Assembly: GCF_013283645.1 (NCBI RefSeq)
Contig: NZ_JABEKV010000002.1
Coordinates: 1,433,798 to 1,497,797 of the forward strand
From: Sinorhizobium psoraleae
GTDB taxonomy: Bacteria; Pseudomonadota; Alphaproteobacteria; Rhizobiales; Rhizobiaceae
Reading direction: 5' to 3'
Length of the DNA stretch: 64,000 nt
In this document: positions 18,102 to 25,788 of the stretch, one piece after another
Layout of the letters: each line of letters starts with the position of its first letter
How positions within the stretch are numbered: position 1 is the stretch's first letter
Notes under the pieces: model-generated
The model's database searches: none
What the model was told of the DNA's origin: nothing
What the model saw: only the letters and a program-made list of their open reading frames with translations
Made by a program: the position numbers and the translations under genes

Positions 18102-18731
18102 ATGGACGGCGTTACAGTGATCGATCATCCGCTTGTGCAGCACAAGCTGACCATCATGCGTAAGAAGGAAACGTCGACTGCAGGCTTCCGCCGGTTGCTT
18201 CGCGAGATCTCGACGCTGCTCTGCTACGAGGTGACGCGCGACCTCGAACTCACATTGGAGCGGATCGAGACGCCTCTGCAGGAGGTCGATGCGCCCGTTC
18301 TCGAGGGCAAGAAGCTTGTCTTTGCCTCGATCCTGCGCGCCGGCAACGGCCTGCTCGAAGGCATGCTCGAGCTGGTGCCTTCGGCGCGCGTCGCACATAT
18401 CGGCGTCTACCGCGACCACGAGACGCTGCAGCCGGTGGAGTATTATTTCAAGGCGCCGGAAAGCCTCTCGGAGCGTCTGGTCATCGTCGTCGACCCGATG
18501 CTTGCGACCGGCAATTCCTCGATTGCGGCGATCGACAAGCTAAAGGAGCGCGGTGCTAGGAACATCCGCTTCCTCTGCCTGCTTGCGGCACCGGAAGGCA
18601 TCCGCAATTTTCAAGGCGTGCATCCCGATGTGCCGATCTTTACCGCCTCGATCGACAGCCACCTCAACGAAAAGGGCTACATCATGCCCGGCCTGGGTGA
18701 CGCCGGTGATCGTATGTACGGCACCAAATAA
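18102..18731 (+). CDS. upp: uracil phosphoribosyltransferase
   Basis: This 209-residue enzyme makes UMP from uracil and PRPP. The PRPP-binding loop [10 protein letters not shown] and the C-terminal uracil-binding region [14 protein letters not shown] are both present, and the length is the family's usual 208-210. It lies 107 bp downstream of add, on the same strand, and is followed by a strong terminator at 18769. It salvages the uracil released by pyrimidine nucleoside breakdown. Confidence 0.96.
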   Translation: MDGVTVIDHPLVQHKLTIMRKKETSTAGFRRLLREISTLLCYEVTRDLELTLERIETPLQEVDAPVLEGKKLVFASILRAGNGLLEGMLELVPSARVAHIGVYRDHETLQPVEYYFKAPESLSERLVIVVDPMLATGNSSIAAIDKLKERGARNIRFLCLLAAPEGIRNFQGVHPDVPIFTASIDSHLNEKGYIMPGLGDAGDRMYGTK

Positions 18732-18768
18732 TTTCCTTTTCTTAACCACATCATCAGGCATATGCGCG

Positions 18769-18795
18769 GCCGCCGGCTTTCCCGGCGGCTTTTTT
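18769..18795 (+). terminator. Rho-independent terminator after upp
   Basis: An 8-bp GC-rich stem, GCCGCCGG (18769-18776) against CCGGCGGC (18782-18789), with a 5-nt loop is followed by TTTTTT. It ends the plus-strand deoB-add-upp unit 38 bp after the upp stop. Confidence 0.9.
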
Positions 18796-18888
18796 GCGTC
18801 CCGTTAGCGATCGGCTGTTCAGATAGATCGCGTGTGGTCCTTGCGTGCGCAAGAACGCGGGTCCGCACGAATAGCGGGAGCCTGCGCA

Positions 18889-19413
18889 ATGATCACACGT
18901 CTGCTTGCCATCGCCGGCGGCCTCGCCCTCGTCGCGCTCGTCGTTCCCGATCTCGCCTCCAGCTACCTCGAACGGCAGAACGAGACAACGACGCAGGGCG
19001 TTCCGCGTGCCGCGCCCGTTACCGCCGCTAAATATGCGAGCGGCAAAAGCATCGTTCTCGAAGCGGATGCCGCCGGTCATTTCTTCGGCACGTTTCGCAT
19101 CAATGGGCGCTCGGAGAGGGGTCTTGTCGATACAGGCGCGAGCACGATCGCGATCAACGTGTCAGCCGCGCGTCGCTTCGGCATTTCCGTCGGCAGTCTC
19201 GCGTTCAATGCGCGAGCGCAGACCGCCAACGGCATTGTCGAGGCGGCCTATGTCCGTCTCGATCGCGTCGAGATCGGAGGCATCGCGCTCAAGGGTGTCG
19301 ACGCCATGGTCCTGCCCGACAAGGCACTTTCCGGCATGCTCGTCGGCATGAGTTTCTTGAGCCGGCTATCGTCCTACCGTGCCGAGAACGGCGCCCTGTA
19401 TCTCGTCAGGTGA
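18889..19413 (+). CDS. retropepsin-like aspartic protease (clan AA)
   Basis: This 174-residue protein has one N-terminal hydrophobic segment (residues 3-22) and a single-domain aspartic protease fold. The catalytic motif is DTGAST, within GLVDTGASTIAIN, followed by the psi-loop region. It resembles the alphaproteobacterial family of membrane-anchored retropepsin-like proteases (TIGR02281 type), whose substrates are mostly unknown. The ATG at 18889 follows GGGAG by 8 nt. It converges on deoA with an 8-bp overlap of the coding ends. Confidence 0.85.
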   Translation: MITRLLAIAGGLALVALVVPDLASSYLERQNETTTQGVPRAAPVTAAKYASGKSIVLEADAAGHFFGTFRINGRSERGLVDTGASTIAINVSAARRFGISVGSLAFNARAQTANGIVEAAYVRLDRVEIGGIALKGVDAMVLPDKALSGMLVGMSFLSRLSSYRAENGALYLVR

Positions 19414-20716
19414 TGCGGGCGACGATGACCGGACGCGGATCCGACCTCTGGTCCTCGATCGTATAGAGCGCAGCCACCTTTTTCCTGATGTCTTCGGCCG
19501 TGTCCCGATCCGTGGCATGAACGAATGCGATCGGCTCGCCCTTGCTCATCTTCGTTCCGAGCGGGCGCAAACCGGAGAGACCGACGCTATGGTCGATCCT
19601 GTCGTCGGGACGGGTCCGCCCACCGCCGAGTGCAATGACCGCCATGCCCAGTTCGCGCGTCTCGCAAGCCGCAAGATAGCCATCCCGGCTCGCCTCCACG
19701 GCCACCACGACCGGCGCTTTTTGCAGATAGGCCCGCGGCCGGTCGACAAAATCGGCCGGCCCTCCGAGGCGATGGACCATGCGGCCGAAACGCTCTGTCG
19801 CGGCACCCCCTTCAACGGCCTGGCGCGCCATCGCTTCCCCTTGCTTCGAATCGGCCGCCAGTCCGCCGGCGACAAGCATTTCCGCCGCAAAGGCCATGAC
19901 CACGGCGTCAAGGCGCGTGCCTTTCTTCTCGCCACGCAGATAGGCAAGGCAGTTGTCGATTTCGAGCGCGTTACCGGCGGCATCCGCGAGCGGCTCGTTC
20001 ATGTCGGTGATCAGCGCCGACGTGCGGACGCCGGCTCCGTTGGCAACCTCCACGAGCGAGCGCGCAAGGATCTCCGTCTCGTCCGGGTCGGTCAGGAACG
20101 AACCGTTGCCGAACTTCACGTCGAGCACGAGCGATTGGAGCCCGGCTGCAAGCTTCTTCGAGAGGATGGAGGCGGTGATCAGCGGCACCGAATCGACGGT
20201 CGCCGTCACGTCGCGAATGGCGTAGAGGCGTTTATCGGCCGGTGCAAGGTTCGTCGTCTGGCCGATAATCGCGCAACCGACCTCATCGACCACTTTGCGA
20301 AAAAGCGCCGGGGCAGGCTGGATGTCGTAACCCGGAATGGCTTCGAGCTTGTCCAGCGTGCCGCCGGTATGACCGAGGCCTCTCCCGGAAATCATCGGCA
20401 CCGCGGCACCGCAGGCGGCAACGATCGGCGCCAGCATCAGCGAAACATTGTCGCCGACGCCGCCCGTCGAATGCTTGTCGACGATCGGGCGCTCCATGGC
20501 ACTCCAGCTGAGCGTGTCGCCGGAATCGCGCATCGCCAGCGTCAATGCCACGCATTCGTCGCGGCTCATGCCGGAAAACCAAACGGCCATCGCGAAGGCG
20601 GCGACCTGGCCTTCCGAGATGGAACCGTCGGCAATGCCTTTGACGAAGCCGACGATCTCGGCTGCATCGAGTTGGCCGCCGTCCCTCTTCTGTCGGATCA
20701 CTTCCTGTGGGAGCAT
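19406..20716 (-). CDS. deoA: thymidine phosphorylase
   Basis: This 436-residue enzyme splits thymidine (and deoxyuridine) with phosphate into base and deoxyribose 1-phosphate. The family signature SGRGLGHTGGTLDKLEAIPG is present, and the start MLPQEVIRQKRDG matches DeoA N-termini. It is the last gene of a minus-strand unit: ABC transporter, cdd, purine nucleoside phosphorylase, deoA. The sugar phosphate it makes is the substrate of DeoB, encoded on the plus strand 2.4 kb away. I do not see deoC in the window. Confidence 0.95.
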   Translation of the reverse strand: MLPQEVIRQKRDGGQLDAAEIVGFVKGIADGSISEGQVAAFAMAVWFSGMSRDECVALTLAMRDSGDTLSWSAMERPIVDKHSTGGVGDNVSLMLAPIVAACGAAVPMISGRGLGHTGGTLDKLEAIPGYDIQPAPALFRKVVDEVGCAIIGQTTNLAPADKRLYAIRDVTATVDSVPLITASILSKKLAAGLQSLVLDVKFGNGSFLTDPDETEILARSLVEVANGAGVRTSALITDMNEPLADAAGNALEIDNCLAYLRGEKKGTRLDAVVMAFAAEMLVAGGLAADSKQGEAMARQAVEGGAATERFGRMVHRLGGPADFVDRPRAYLQKAPVVVAVEASRDGYLAACETRELGMAVIALGGGRTRPDDRIDHSVGLSGLRPLGTKMSKGEPIAFVHATDRDTAEDIRKKVAALYTIEDQRSDPRPVIVARIT

Positions 20717-20730
20717 GGTCAGACCGCCAT

Positions 20731-21528
20731 TCAGGCTTCGCTCGCGATCATCTCTTTCAGGATTGCCGCCAGCCGCTTGCCGCCGACAGGCGCCATATCC
20801 TTCGTCTCGTGATGGCTGAGCTCGGCGCCGGTCATGCCCGCACCGAAGTTGGTGATGACGGAGGCAGCGGCAACCCGCAATCCGAAAAAGCGCGCGAGGA
20901 TGACCTCGGGAACCGTGGACATGCCGACCGCATCTGCCCCGAGAATGCGCGCCATCCTGATCTCGGCCGGCGTCTCGAAGCTCGGACCCGAGAACCACAT
21001 GTAGACGCCGCTCTGCAGCGGAATGCCGAGCCGGGCCGCAGCCTTTTGCATCCGTTCGGCAAGCGCCGCATCGTAGGCATTCGTCATGCCGACGAAACGA
21101 TCGTCAGTTTCGACGCCGATCAGCGGGTTCGGGCCGGAAAAGCCGATATGATCGGCGATGCGCATTACCGAACCCGGCGGCATGTCTTCCCGCAGCGATC
21201 CGGCCGAATTGGTCAGGATGAGACTTTCGACGCCGAGCTGCTTCAGTATCTCGATCGGCACGCGCATCACATTGGCGTCGCCGCGCTCGTAATAATGCAT
21301 GCGGCCGGAGAGCATCGCGACGGGCACGCCGCCAAGCTTGCCCGCCACAAGTTCGCCGGCATGGCCGGAAACGCTGCTCAAGGGAAAACCCGGGATCTCC
21401 GCATAGGGCACGCGGATCGGTTCCGTCACTGCCTCGACCAGGGCACCCAGCCCGGAGCCGAGCACAATTCCGTAGCGCGGGGAAAGCCCGCCAAGTTTGG
21501 TCTTCAGGAATTCCGCGGCGTCACTCAT
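20731..21528 (-). CDS. purine nucleoside phosphorylase (PNP type I)
   Basis: This 265-residue enzyme phosphorolyses purine nucleosides such as inosine and guanosine. Visible motifs are the phosphate-binding GIVLGSGLGAL, GHAGELVAG and LSGRMHYYERGD, and ILTNSAGSL near the active site. It fits the trimeric PunA/DeoD-like group with about 270 residues. Its ATG at 21528 overlaps the cdd stop by 4 bp, and deoA starts 14 bp after its end. It works after adenosine deaminase and before phosphopentomutase. Confidence 0.93.
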   Translation of the reverse strand: MSDAAEFLKTKLGGLSPRYGIVLGSGLGALVEAVTEPIRVPYAEIPGFPLSSVSGHAGELVAGKLGGVPVAMLSGRMHYYERGDANVMRVPIEILKQLGVESLILTNSAGSLREDMPPGSVMRIADHIGFSGPNPLIGVETDDRFVGMTNAYDAALAERMQKAAARLGIPLQSGVYMWFSGPSFETPAEIRMARILGADAVGMSTVPEVILARFFGLRVAAASVITNFGAGMTGAELSHHETKDMAPVGGKRLAAILKEMIASEA

Positions 21529-21917
21529 CCGAGGATCTCTGTCTCGAAGCTGTGCGGAAGAAGATCGGAAAGCGCCAGGGTTTTCTTCACGCCCGTCTCG
21601 TCGCAGAGATAGATGCGCGTGCTTGCGCCGGAGAACTCCGCCAGCCGCTGGCGACAGCCGCCGCAAGGCGGGCAGAGCGCAAGCTTCTCGGCGATAACCG
21701 CAACTTCCATGATCTTGCGCTGACCGGCCATGACCATGTGGCTGATCGCTGTCGTCTCGGCGCACCAGCCTTCCGGGAACGACAGGTTTTCGATATTCGC
21801 GCCGGTATAGATCTTGCCGTCCTCCGCGCGAATGGCGGCGCCCACCGGGAACTTGGAATAGGGCGCATGCGCCTTGGCCATGGCGTCACGCGCGGCGACG
21901 AACAGATCGTTCTCCAT
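21525..21917 (-). CDS. cdd: cytidine deaminase
   Basis: This 130-residue enzyme deaminates cytidine and deoxycytidine. The zinc site is clear: WCAETTAI contributes one Cys and the catalytic Glu, and CPPCGGCRQ contributes the other two Cys. The length fits the tetrameric type. It lies 5 bp behind a nucleoside-type permease gene and overlaps the phosphorylase gene by 4 bp, so uptake and breakdown genes are in one transcript by spacing. Confidence 0.95.
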   Translation of the reverse strand: MENDLFVAARDAMAKAHAPYSKFPVGAAIRAEDGKIYTGANIENLSFPEGWCAETTAISHMVMAGQRKIMEVAVIAEKLALCPPCGGCRQRLAEFSGASTRIYLCDETGVKKTLALSDLLPHSFETEILG

Positions 21918-21922
21918 CTTGG

Positions 21923-22894
21923 TTAGCGCTCCTTCACGTATGGTACGCCACCCGCCTTGGGCGGAATGGCCTTGCCGATGAAGCCGGCAAGCAGGATGAC
22001 CGTCAGAATATATGGCAGAGCCTGCATCAGTTGCACCGGAACCTGGCCGACGAGCGGCAGCGGCGTGCCCTGCAAGCGTATGGCGAGGGCATCTAGGAAG
22101 CCGAAGAGCAGGCAGGCAAGCATGACATTCTTCGGCCGCCATTTGGCGAAGATGAGGGCGGCAAGCGCAATATAACCCTTGCCCGCCGTCATGCCTTTGA
22201 CGAAGCCCGCCGTCATCGCCAGCGAAAGATAAGCGCCGGCAAAGCCGCAGAGAATGCCGCAGCAGATGACCGCGCGATAGCGCAGCCAGATCACCGAGAT
22301 ACCGGCGGTGTCGACGGCGCCCGGGTTCTCGCCGACGGCGCGCAGCCTCAGGCCGAAGCGGGTGCGATAGAGGATCCACCAGCTTATCGGCACCATGGCG
22401 AAGGCAAGGTAAGTGAGCAGGAAGTGTCCGGAAAGCAGGTCCGCATAGATCGGCCCGAGGATCGGCACCTCGCGGATCGCGTCGGCGCCGGGGAAATTGA
22501 CGATCTGGAACCTTGCGCCTTCGGCCAGTGCCGGTGTGCGGCCGCCCTGACGGAACCAGGCTTCGCCAAGGATGACGGTGGAGCCGGCGACGATAAAGTT
22601 GATCGCAACACCCGAGACGATCTGGTTGCCGCGCTGGGTGATCGAGGCATAGCCGTGGACGAGCGACAGCAGTATCGAAACGAGGATCGCGGCGATGAGG
22701 CCGACCCAGACCGACTGGGTCACGGCGGCGACGGCGCCGGCGGCGAAAGCGGCACCCAGCATCTTGCCTTCGAGGCCGATATCGAAGACGCCGGCCCGCT
22801 CGGTGAAGAGCCCGGCGAGCGCAGCAAAGACCAGCGGAACGGAAACGCGGATCGTCGATTCCAGAAGCACGACGAGGACGTGGAAGAAATCCAT
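21923..22894 (-). CDS. nucleoside-type ABC transporter permease 2
   Basis: This 323-residue membrane protein is a BPD_transp_2-type permease of the kind found in BMP-family nucleoside importers. Hydrophobic helices are spread over its length, and the family's TERAGVFDIGLEG and GENPGAVDTAGI motifs are present. I chose the ATG at 22894 (MDFFHVLVVLLES). It follows permease 1 with a 4-bp gap and precedes cdd by 5 bp. Transport of nucleosides is inferred from both family and operon partners. Confidence 0.9.
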   Translation of the reverse strand: MDFFHVLVVLLESTIRVSVPLVFAALAGLFTERAGVFDIGLEGKMLGAAFAAGAVAAVTQSVWVGLIAAILVSILLSLVHGYASITQRGNQIVSGVAINFIVAGSTVILGEAWFRQGGRTPALAEGARFQIVNFPGADAIREVPILGPIYADLLSGHFLLTYLAFAMVPISWWILYRTRFGLRLRAVGENPGAVDTAGISVIWLRYRAVICCGILCGFAGAYLSLAMTAGFVKGMTAGKGYIALAALIFAKWRPKNVMLACLLFGFLDALAIRLQGTPLPLVGQVPVQLMQALPYILTVILLAGFIGKAIPPKAGGVPYVKER

Positions 22895-22898
22895 GGCA

Positions 22899-24032
22899 TC
22901 AAGCTCCCTTGGTCTGCGCCACGGCCGCCGCGCGCCGGCCCTGCATGGCAAAGGCGCGCGTGATCGCAGGCCGGAACATGTTTTCGAGCGCGCCGGCAAA
23001 CAGGATGACGAGGCCCTGGATGATGACGATCATGTCGCGCGAGATCGACGGCATCTCGAAGGCGATTTCCGCCCCGCCCTGATAGAGCACGCCGAAAAGG
23101 ATCGCGGCCGGGATGATCCCGCCCGGATGCGAACGCCCCATCAGCGCGACGGCGATGCCGACAAAGCCTGCGCCCTGGACGAAATCGAGCTGCATGCGGA
23201 ACTGCTCACCCATGATCGGGTTCAGCGCCATCATGCCGGCAAGTCCACCCGAGATCATCATGGCGATGACGGTGATCCGGCTTTCGCGAATGCCGGCATA
23301 GCGGGCGGCCGACGGGCTGTGGCCCATGGTCCGCATCTCGTAGCCGAGCTTCGTACGCCAGATCAGCACCCAGACGGCAAAGGCCGCAGCCAGCGCCAGC
23401 AGGAAGGAAATGTTGAACGGCGCCGTGCCGATGTTCAATCCGAAGATGGACAGCAGCCAGTCGAGTTTCGGCAGTTGGCCGCCTTCGGCGAAGGTGCGCG
23501 TTTGCGGCGCCATCGATCCGAGCGGTTTCAAAACCCGCGTCAGCAAATAGACCATCAGGCTCGAGGCGATGAAGTTGAACATGATGGTGGTGATGACGAT
23601 GTGGCTTCCGCGCTTCGCCTGCAGCCATCCGGGCAGGAACGCCCAGAGCGCGCCGAAGAAAGCCGATCCGATGATCGCGAGCGGGAAGACCACGTACCAG
23701 GGCATGGTCTGGTCGAGCCAGAGGCAGGCAAGCGCTACGCCGATGCCGCCGACATAGGCCTGTCCTTCCCCGCCGATATTGAAGAGCCCGCAGTGGAACG
23801 CAACGGCGACGGCAAGGCCTGTAAAGATGAAGGTCGTCGCATAGTAAAGCGTGAAGCCGATATATTCGCCGCGACCGAAGGCGCCATTGATCAGGTGATA
23901 GGCGGCCTCGAACGGATTTTCACCGACGAGCAGAACGACCAGTCCGGCGACGACGAAGGCGACGGCAAGATTGATCAGCGGGACCAGACCGTATTCGGCC
24001 CAGCCCGGGAGCTTTGCGTAAGGGGTGCTCAT
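22899..24032 (-). CDS. nucleoside-type ABC transporter permease 1
   Basis: This 377-residue membrane protein is the first of two BPD_transp_2-type permeases. It has many hydrophobic segments and the family pattern FHCGLFNIGGEGQAYVGG, followed by RTMGHSPSAARYAGI. It overlaps the ATPase gene by 4 bp and sits 4 bp before permease 2. The two permeases probably form a heterodimeric channel energised by the two-domain ATPase upstream. Confidence 0.9.
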   Translation of the reverse strand: MSTPYAKLPGWAEYGLVPLINLAVAFVVAGLVVLLVGENPFEAAYHLINGAFGRGEYIGFTLYYATTFIFTGLAVAVAFHCGLFNIGGEGQAYVGGIGVALACLWLDQTMPWYVVFPLAIIGSAFFGALWAFLPGWLQAKRGSHIVITTIMFNFIASSLMVYLLTRVLKPLGSMAPQTRTFAEGGQLPKLDWLLSIFGLNIGTAPFNISFLLALAAAFAVWVLIWRTKLGYEMRTMGHSPSAARYAGIRESRITVIAMMISGGLAGMMALNPIMGEQFRMQLDFVQGAGFVGIAVALMGRSHPGGIIPAAILFGVLYQGGAEIAFEMPSISRDMIVIIQGLVILFAGALENMFRPAITRAFAMQGRRAAAVAQTKGA

Positions 24033-25564
24033 TCTGCGGCCTCCTTGCGGCCTTCGACGCCGGCCATCAAGAGACCGAGTTCGCCTTCGGTCGCATCGGG
24101 GCTGCGTTCACCGACGACACGTCCGGCAAACATCACGAGGATACGGTCGGAAAGCGCGCGGATCTCGTCGAGTTCGACGGAGACGAGCAGGACGGCCTTG
24201 CCCTGGTCGCGCATCTCGATGATGCGCTTGTGAATGAATTCGATGGCGCCGACGTCGACGCCGCGGGTGGGCTGGCCGATGATCAGCACGTCCGGCCCGC
24301 GCTCCATTTCCCGCGCAAGCACGATCTTCTGTTGATTGCCGCCGGAAAAATTGGCCGTCTTCAGCCGCGCGTTCGGTGGACGGATGTCGTATTTGGCGAT
24401 CTTTTCCTCAGCATCCTTCCGGATCGCGTCGATGTTCAGGAAGATGCCGTTGAGATAGCGCGGGTCATGATGGTAGCCGAGGATCGCGTTTTCGCTCTCT
24501 TCGAATTTCAGCACGAGCCCGACATGATGGCGATCCTCCGGCACATGCGCCAGCCCTCGAGCCCGGAGTGCTGCGGGATCCCTATGGCCCGTTACATCGA
24601 CGGACTCGCCGTTCAGAAGCACCGTTCCCGTCGCTGCCTTGCGGATTCCGGCGATCGCCTCGAGCAGTTCCGACTGGCCATTGCCGGCGACGCCGGCGAT
24701 GCCGACGATCTCGCCCGCCCGGACGTCGAAAGAGACGTTGTCAACCATGGTCACGCCGCGGCTGTCCTTGACCATCAGGCCCTGAACCGAGAGCTTCACA
24801 TCGCCGGGCGTGCCCTCCCCCTTCTGGACGCGCAGCAGCACGCGGCGACCCACCATGAGTTCCGCGAGTTCTTCCACCGACGTCTCGCTCGTCGTGCGGG
24901 TTGCGACCATTTCGCCGCGACGCATCACGGAAACCTCGTCCGTGATCGCCATGATCTCGCGAAGCTTGTGCGTGATGAGGATGATGGTTTTCCCCTGATC
25001 CTTCAGCTGTTCGAGAATGCGGAAGAGATGATCGGCTTCGGCCGGCGTCAGCACGCCGGTCGGCTCGTCGAGGATCAGGATGTCGGCCTTGCGATAGAGC
25101 GCCTTCAGGATTTCAACGCGCTGCTGGAGACCGACCGGCAGTTCCTCGATCAGCGCATCGGGATTGACCTCAAGCGCATATTCCTTCTCGAGCCGCCTGA
25201 GCTCGACGCGTGCCTTCGCGATGCCCTTGTTGAGGATCTGGCTGTCTTCGGCGCCGAGCATGACGTTTTCGAGCACGGTGAAGTTCTCGACCAGCATGAA
25301 ATGTTGGTGCACCATGCCGATGCCGGCGGCGATTGCCGCATTCGGGTCGCGGATCGTAACCGGCCGCCCGTCGACGATGATCTCACCACTATCGGCCTGA
25401 TAGAAGCCGTAGAGGATCGACATCAAGGTCGATTTGCCGGCGCCGTTCTCACCGATGATGCCGTGGATGGTGCCCTTGCGAACCTTGAGGTTGATATTCT
25501 TATTGGCGTGGACGGGGCCGAAACTCTTGTCGATCCCACGCAATTCGATGGCAATATTATCCAT
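24029..25564 (-). CDS. nucleoside-type ABC transporter ATP-binding protein
   Basis: This 511-residue protein has two nucleotide-binding domains. The first has Walker A GENGAGKST and an unusual signature, VGLQQRVEILKALY, which is normal for BMP-type nucleoside importers. The second has GVAGNGQSE in the Walker A place and a clear FSGGNQQKIVLAREM signature. I chose the ATG at 25564, which follows AGGG. It is the first gene of the transporter-salvage operon; a binding protein gene would be expected upstream but the next gene is an unrelated P-type ATPase. Confidence 0.9.
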   Translation of the reverse strand: MDNIAIELRGIDKSFGPVHANKNINLKVRKGTIHGIIGENGAGKSTLMSILYGFYQADSGEIIVDGRPVTIRDPNAAIAAGIGMVHQHFMLVENFTVLENVMLGAEDSQILNKGIAKARVELRRLEKEYALEVNPDALIEELPVGLQQRVEILKALYRKADILILDEPTGVLTPAEADHLFRILEQLKDQGKTIILITHKLREIMAITDEVSVMRRGEMVATRTTSETSVEELAELMVGRRVLLRVQKGEGTPGDVKLSVQGLMVKDSRGVTMVDNVSFDVRAGEIVGIAGVAGNGQSELLEAIAGIRKAATGTVLLNGESVDVTGHRDPAALRARGLAHVPEDRHHVGLVLKFEESENAILGYHHDPRYLNGIFLNIDAIRKDAEEKIAKYDIRPPNARLKTANFSGGNQQKIVLAREMERGPDVLIIGQPTRGVDVGAIEFIHKRIIEMRDQGKAVLLVSVELDEIRALSDRILVMFAGRVVGERSPDATEGELGLLMAGVEGRKEAAE

Positions 25565-25630
25565 ATTGGCCCTGCGATCCCCAATCTTGCCCGCTTCGGT
25601 TTTCTCTACAAACCGTGCCGGCAATTTTTT

Positions 25631-25642
25631 TACCATTTGGTA
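25631..25642. promoter_or_regulatory. short palindrome upstream of the nucleoside ABC operon
   Basis: TACCA-TT-TGGTA is a perfect inverted repeat 67 bp upstream of the ATPase start, next to an A/T-rich run. It could be an operator for a nucleoside-responsive repressor, but I could not match it to a known site. Nothing else was recognised in this 224-bp gap. Confidence 0.3.
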
Positions 25643-25788
25643 TAGGTTTATCATCGATTTTCGGGCGCGAAAGCCCTCAATCGCGATCTCCTTATACTCT
25701 CCCCGGATCGCTGGTGAGAGTCCAGCGGGAATATACACAGCCAGATCGGGCGATTTTCCGGCGCCAAACGTCAGCAGGCTCGATTTCT

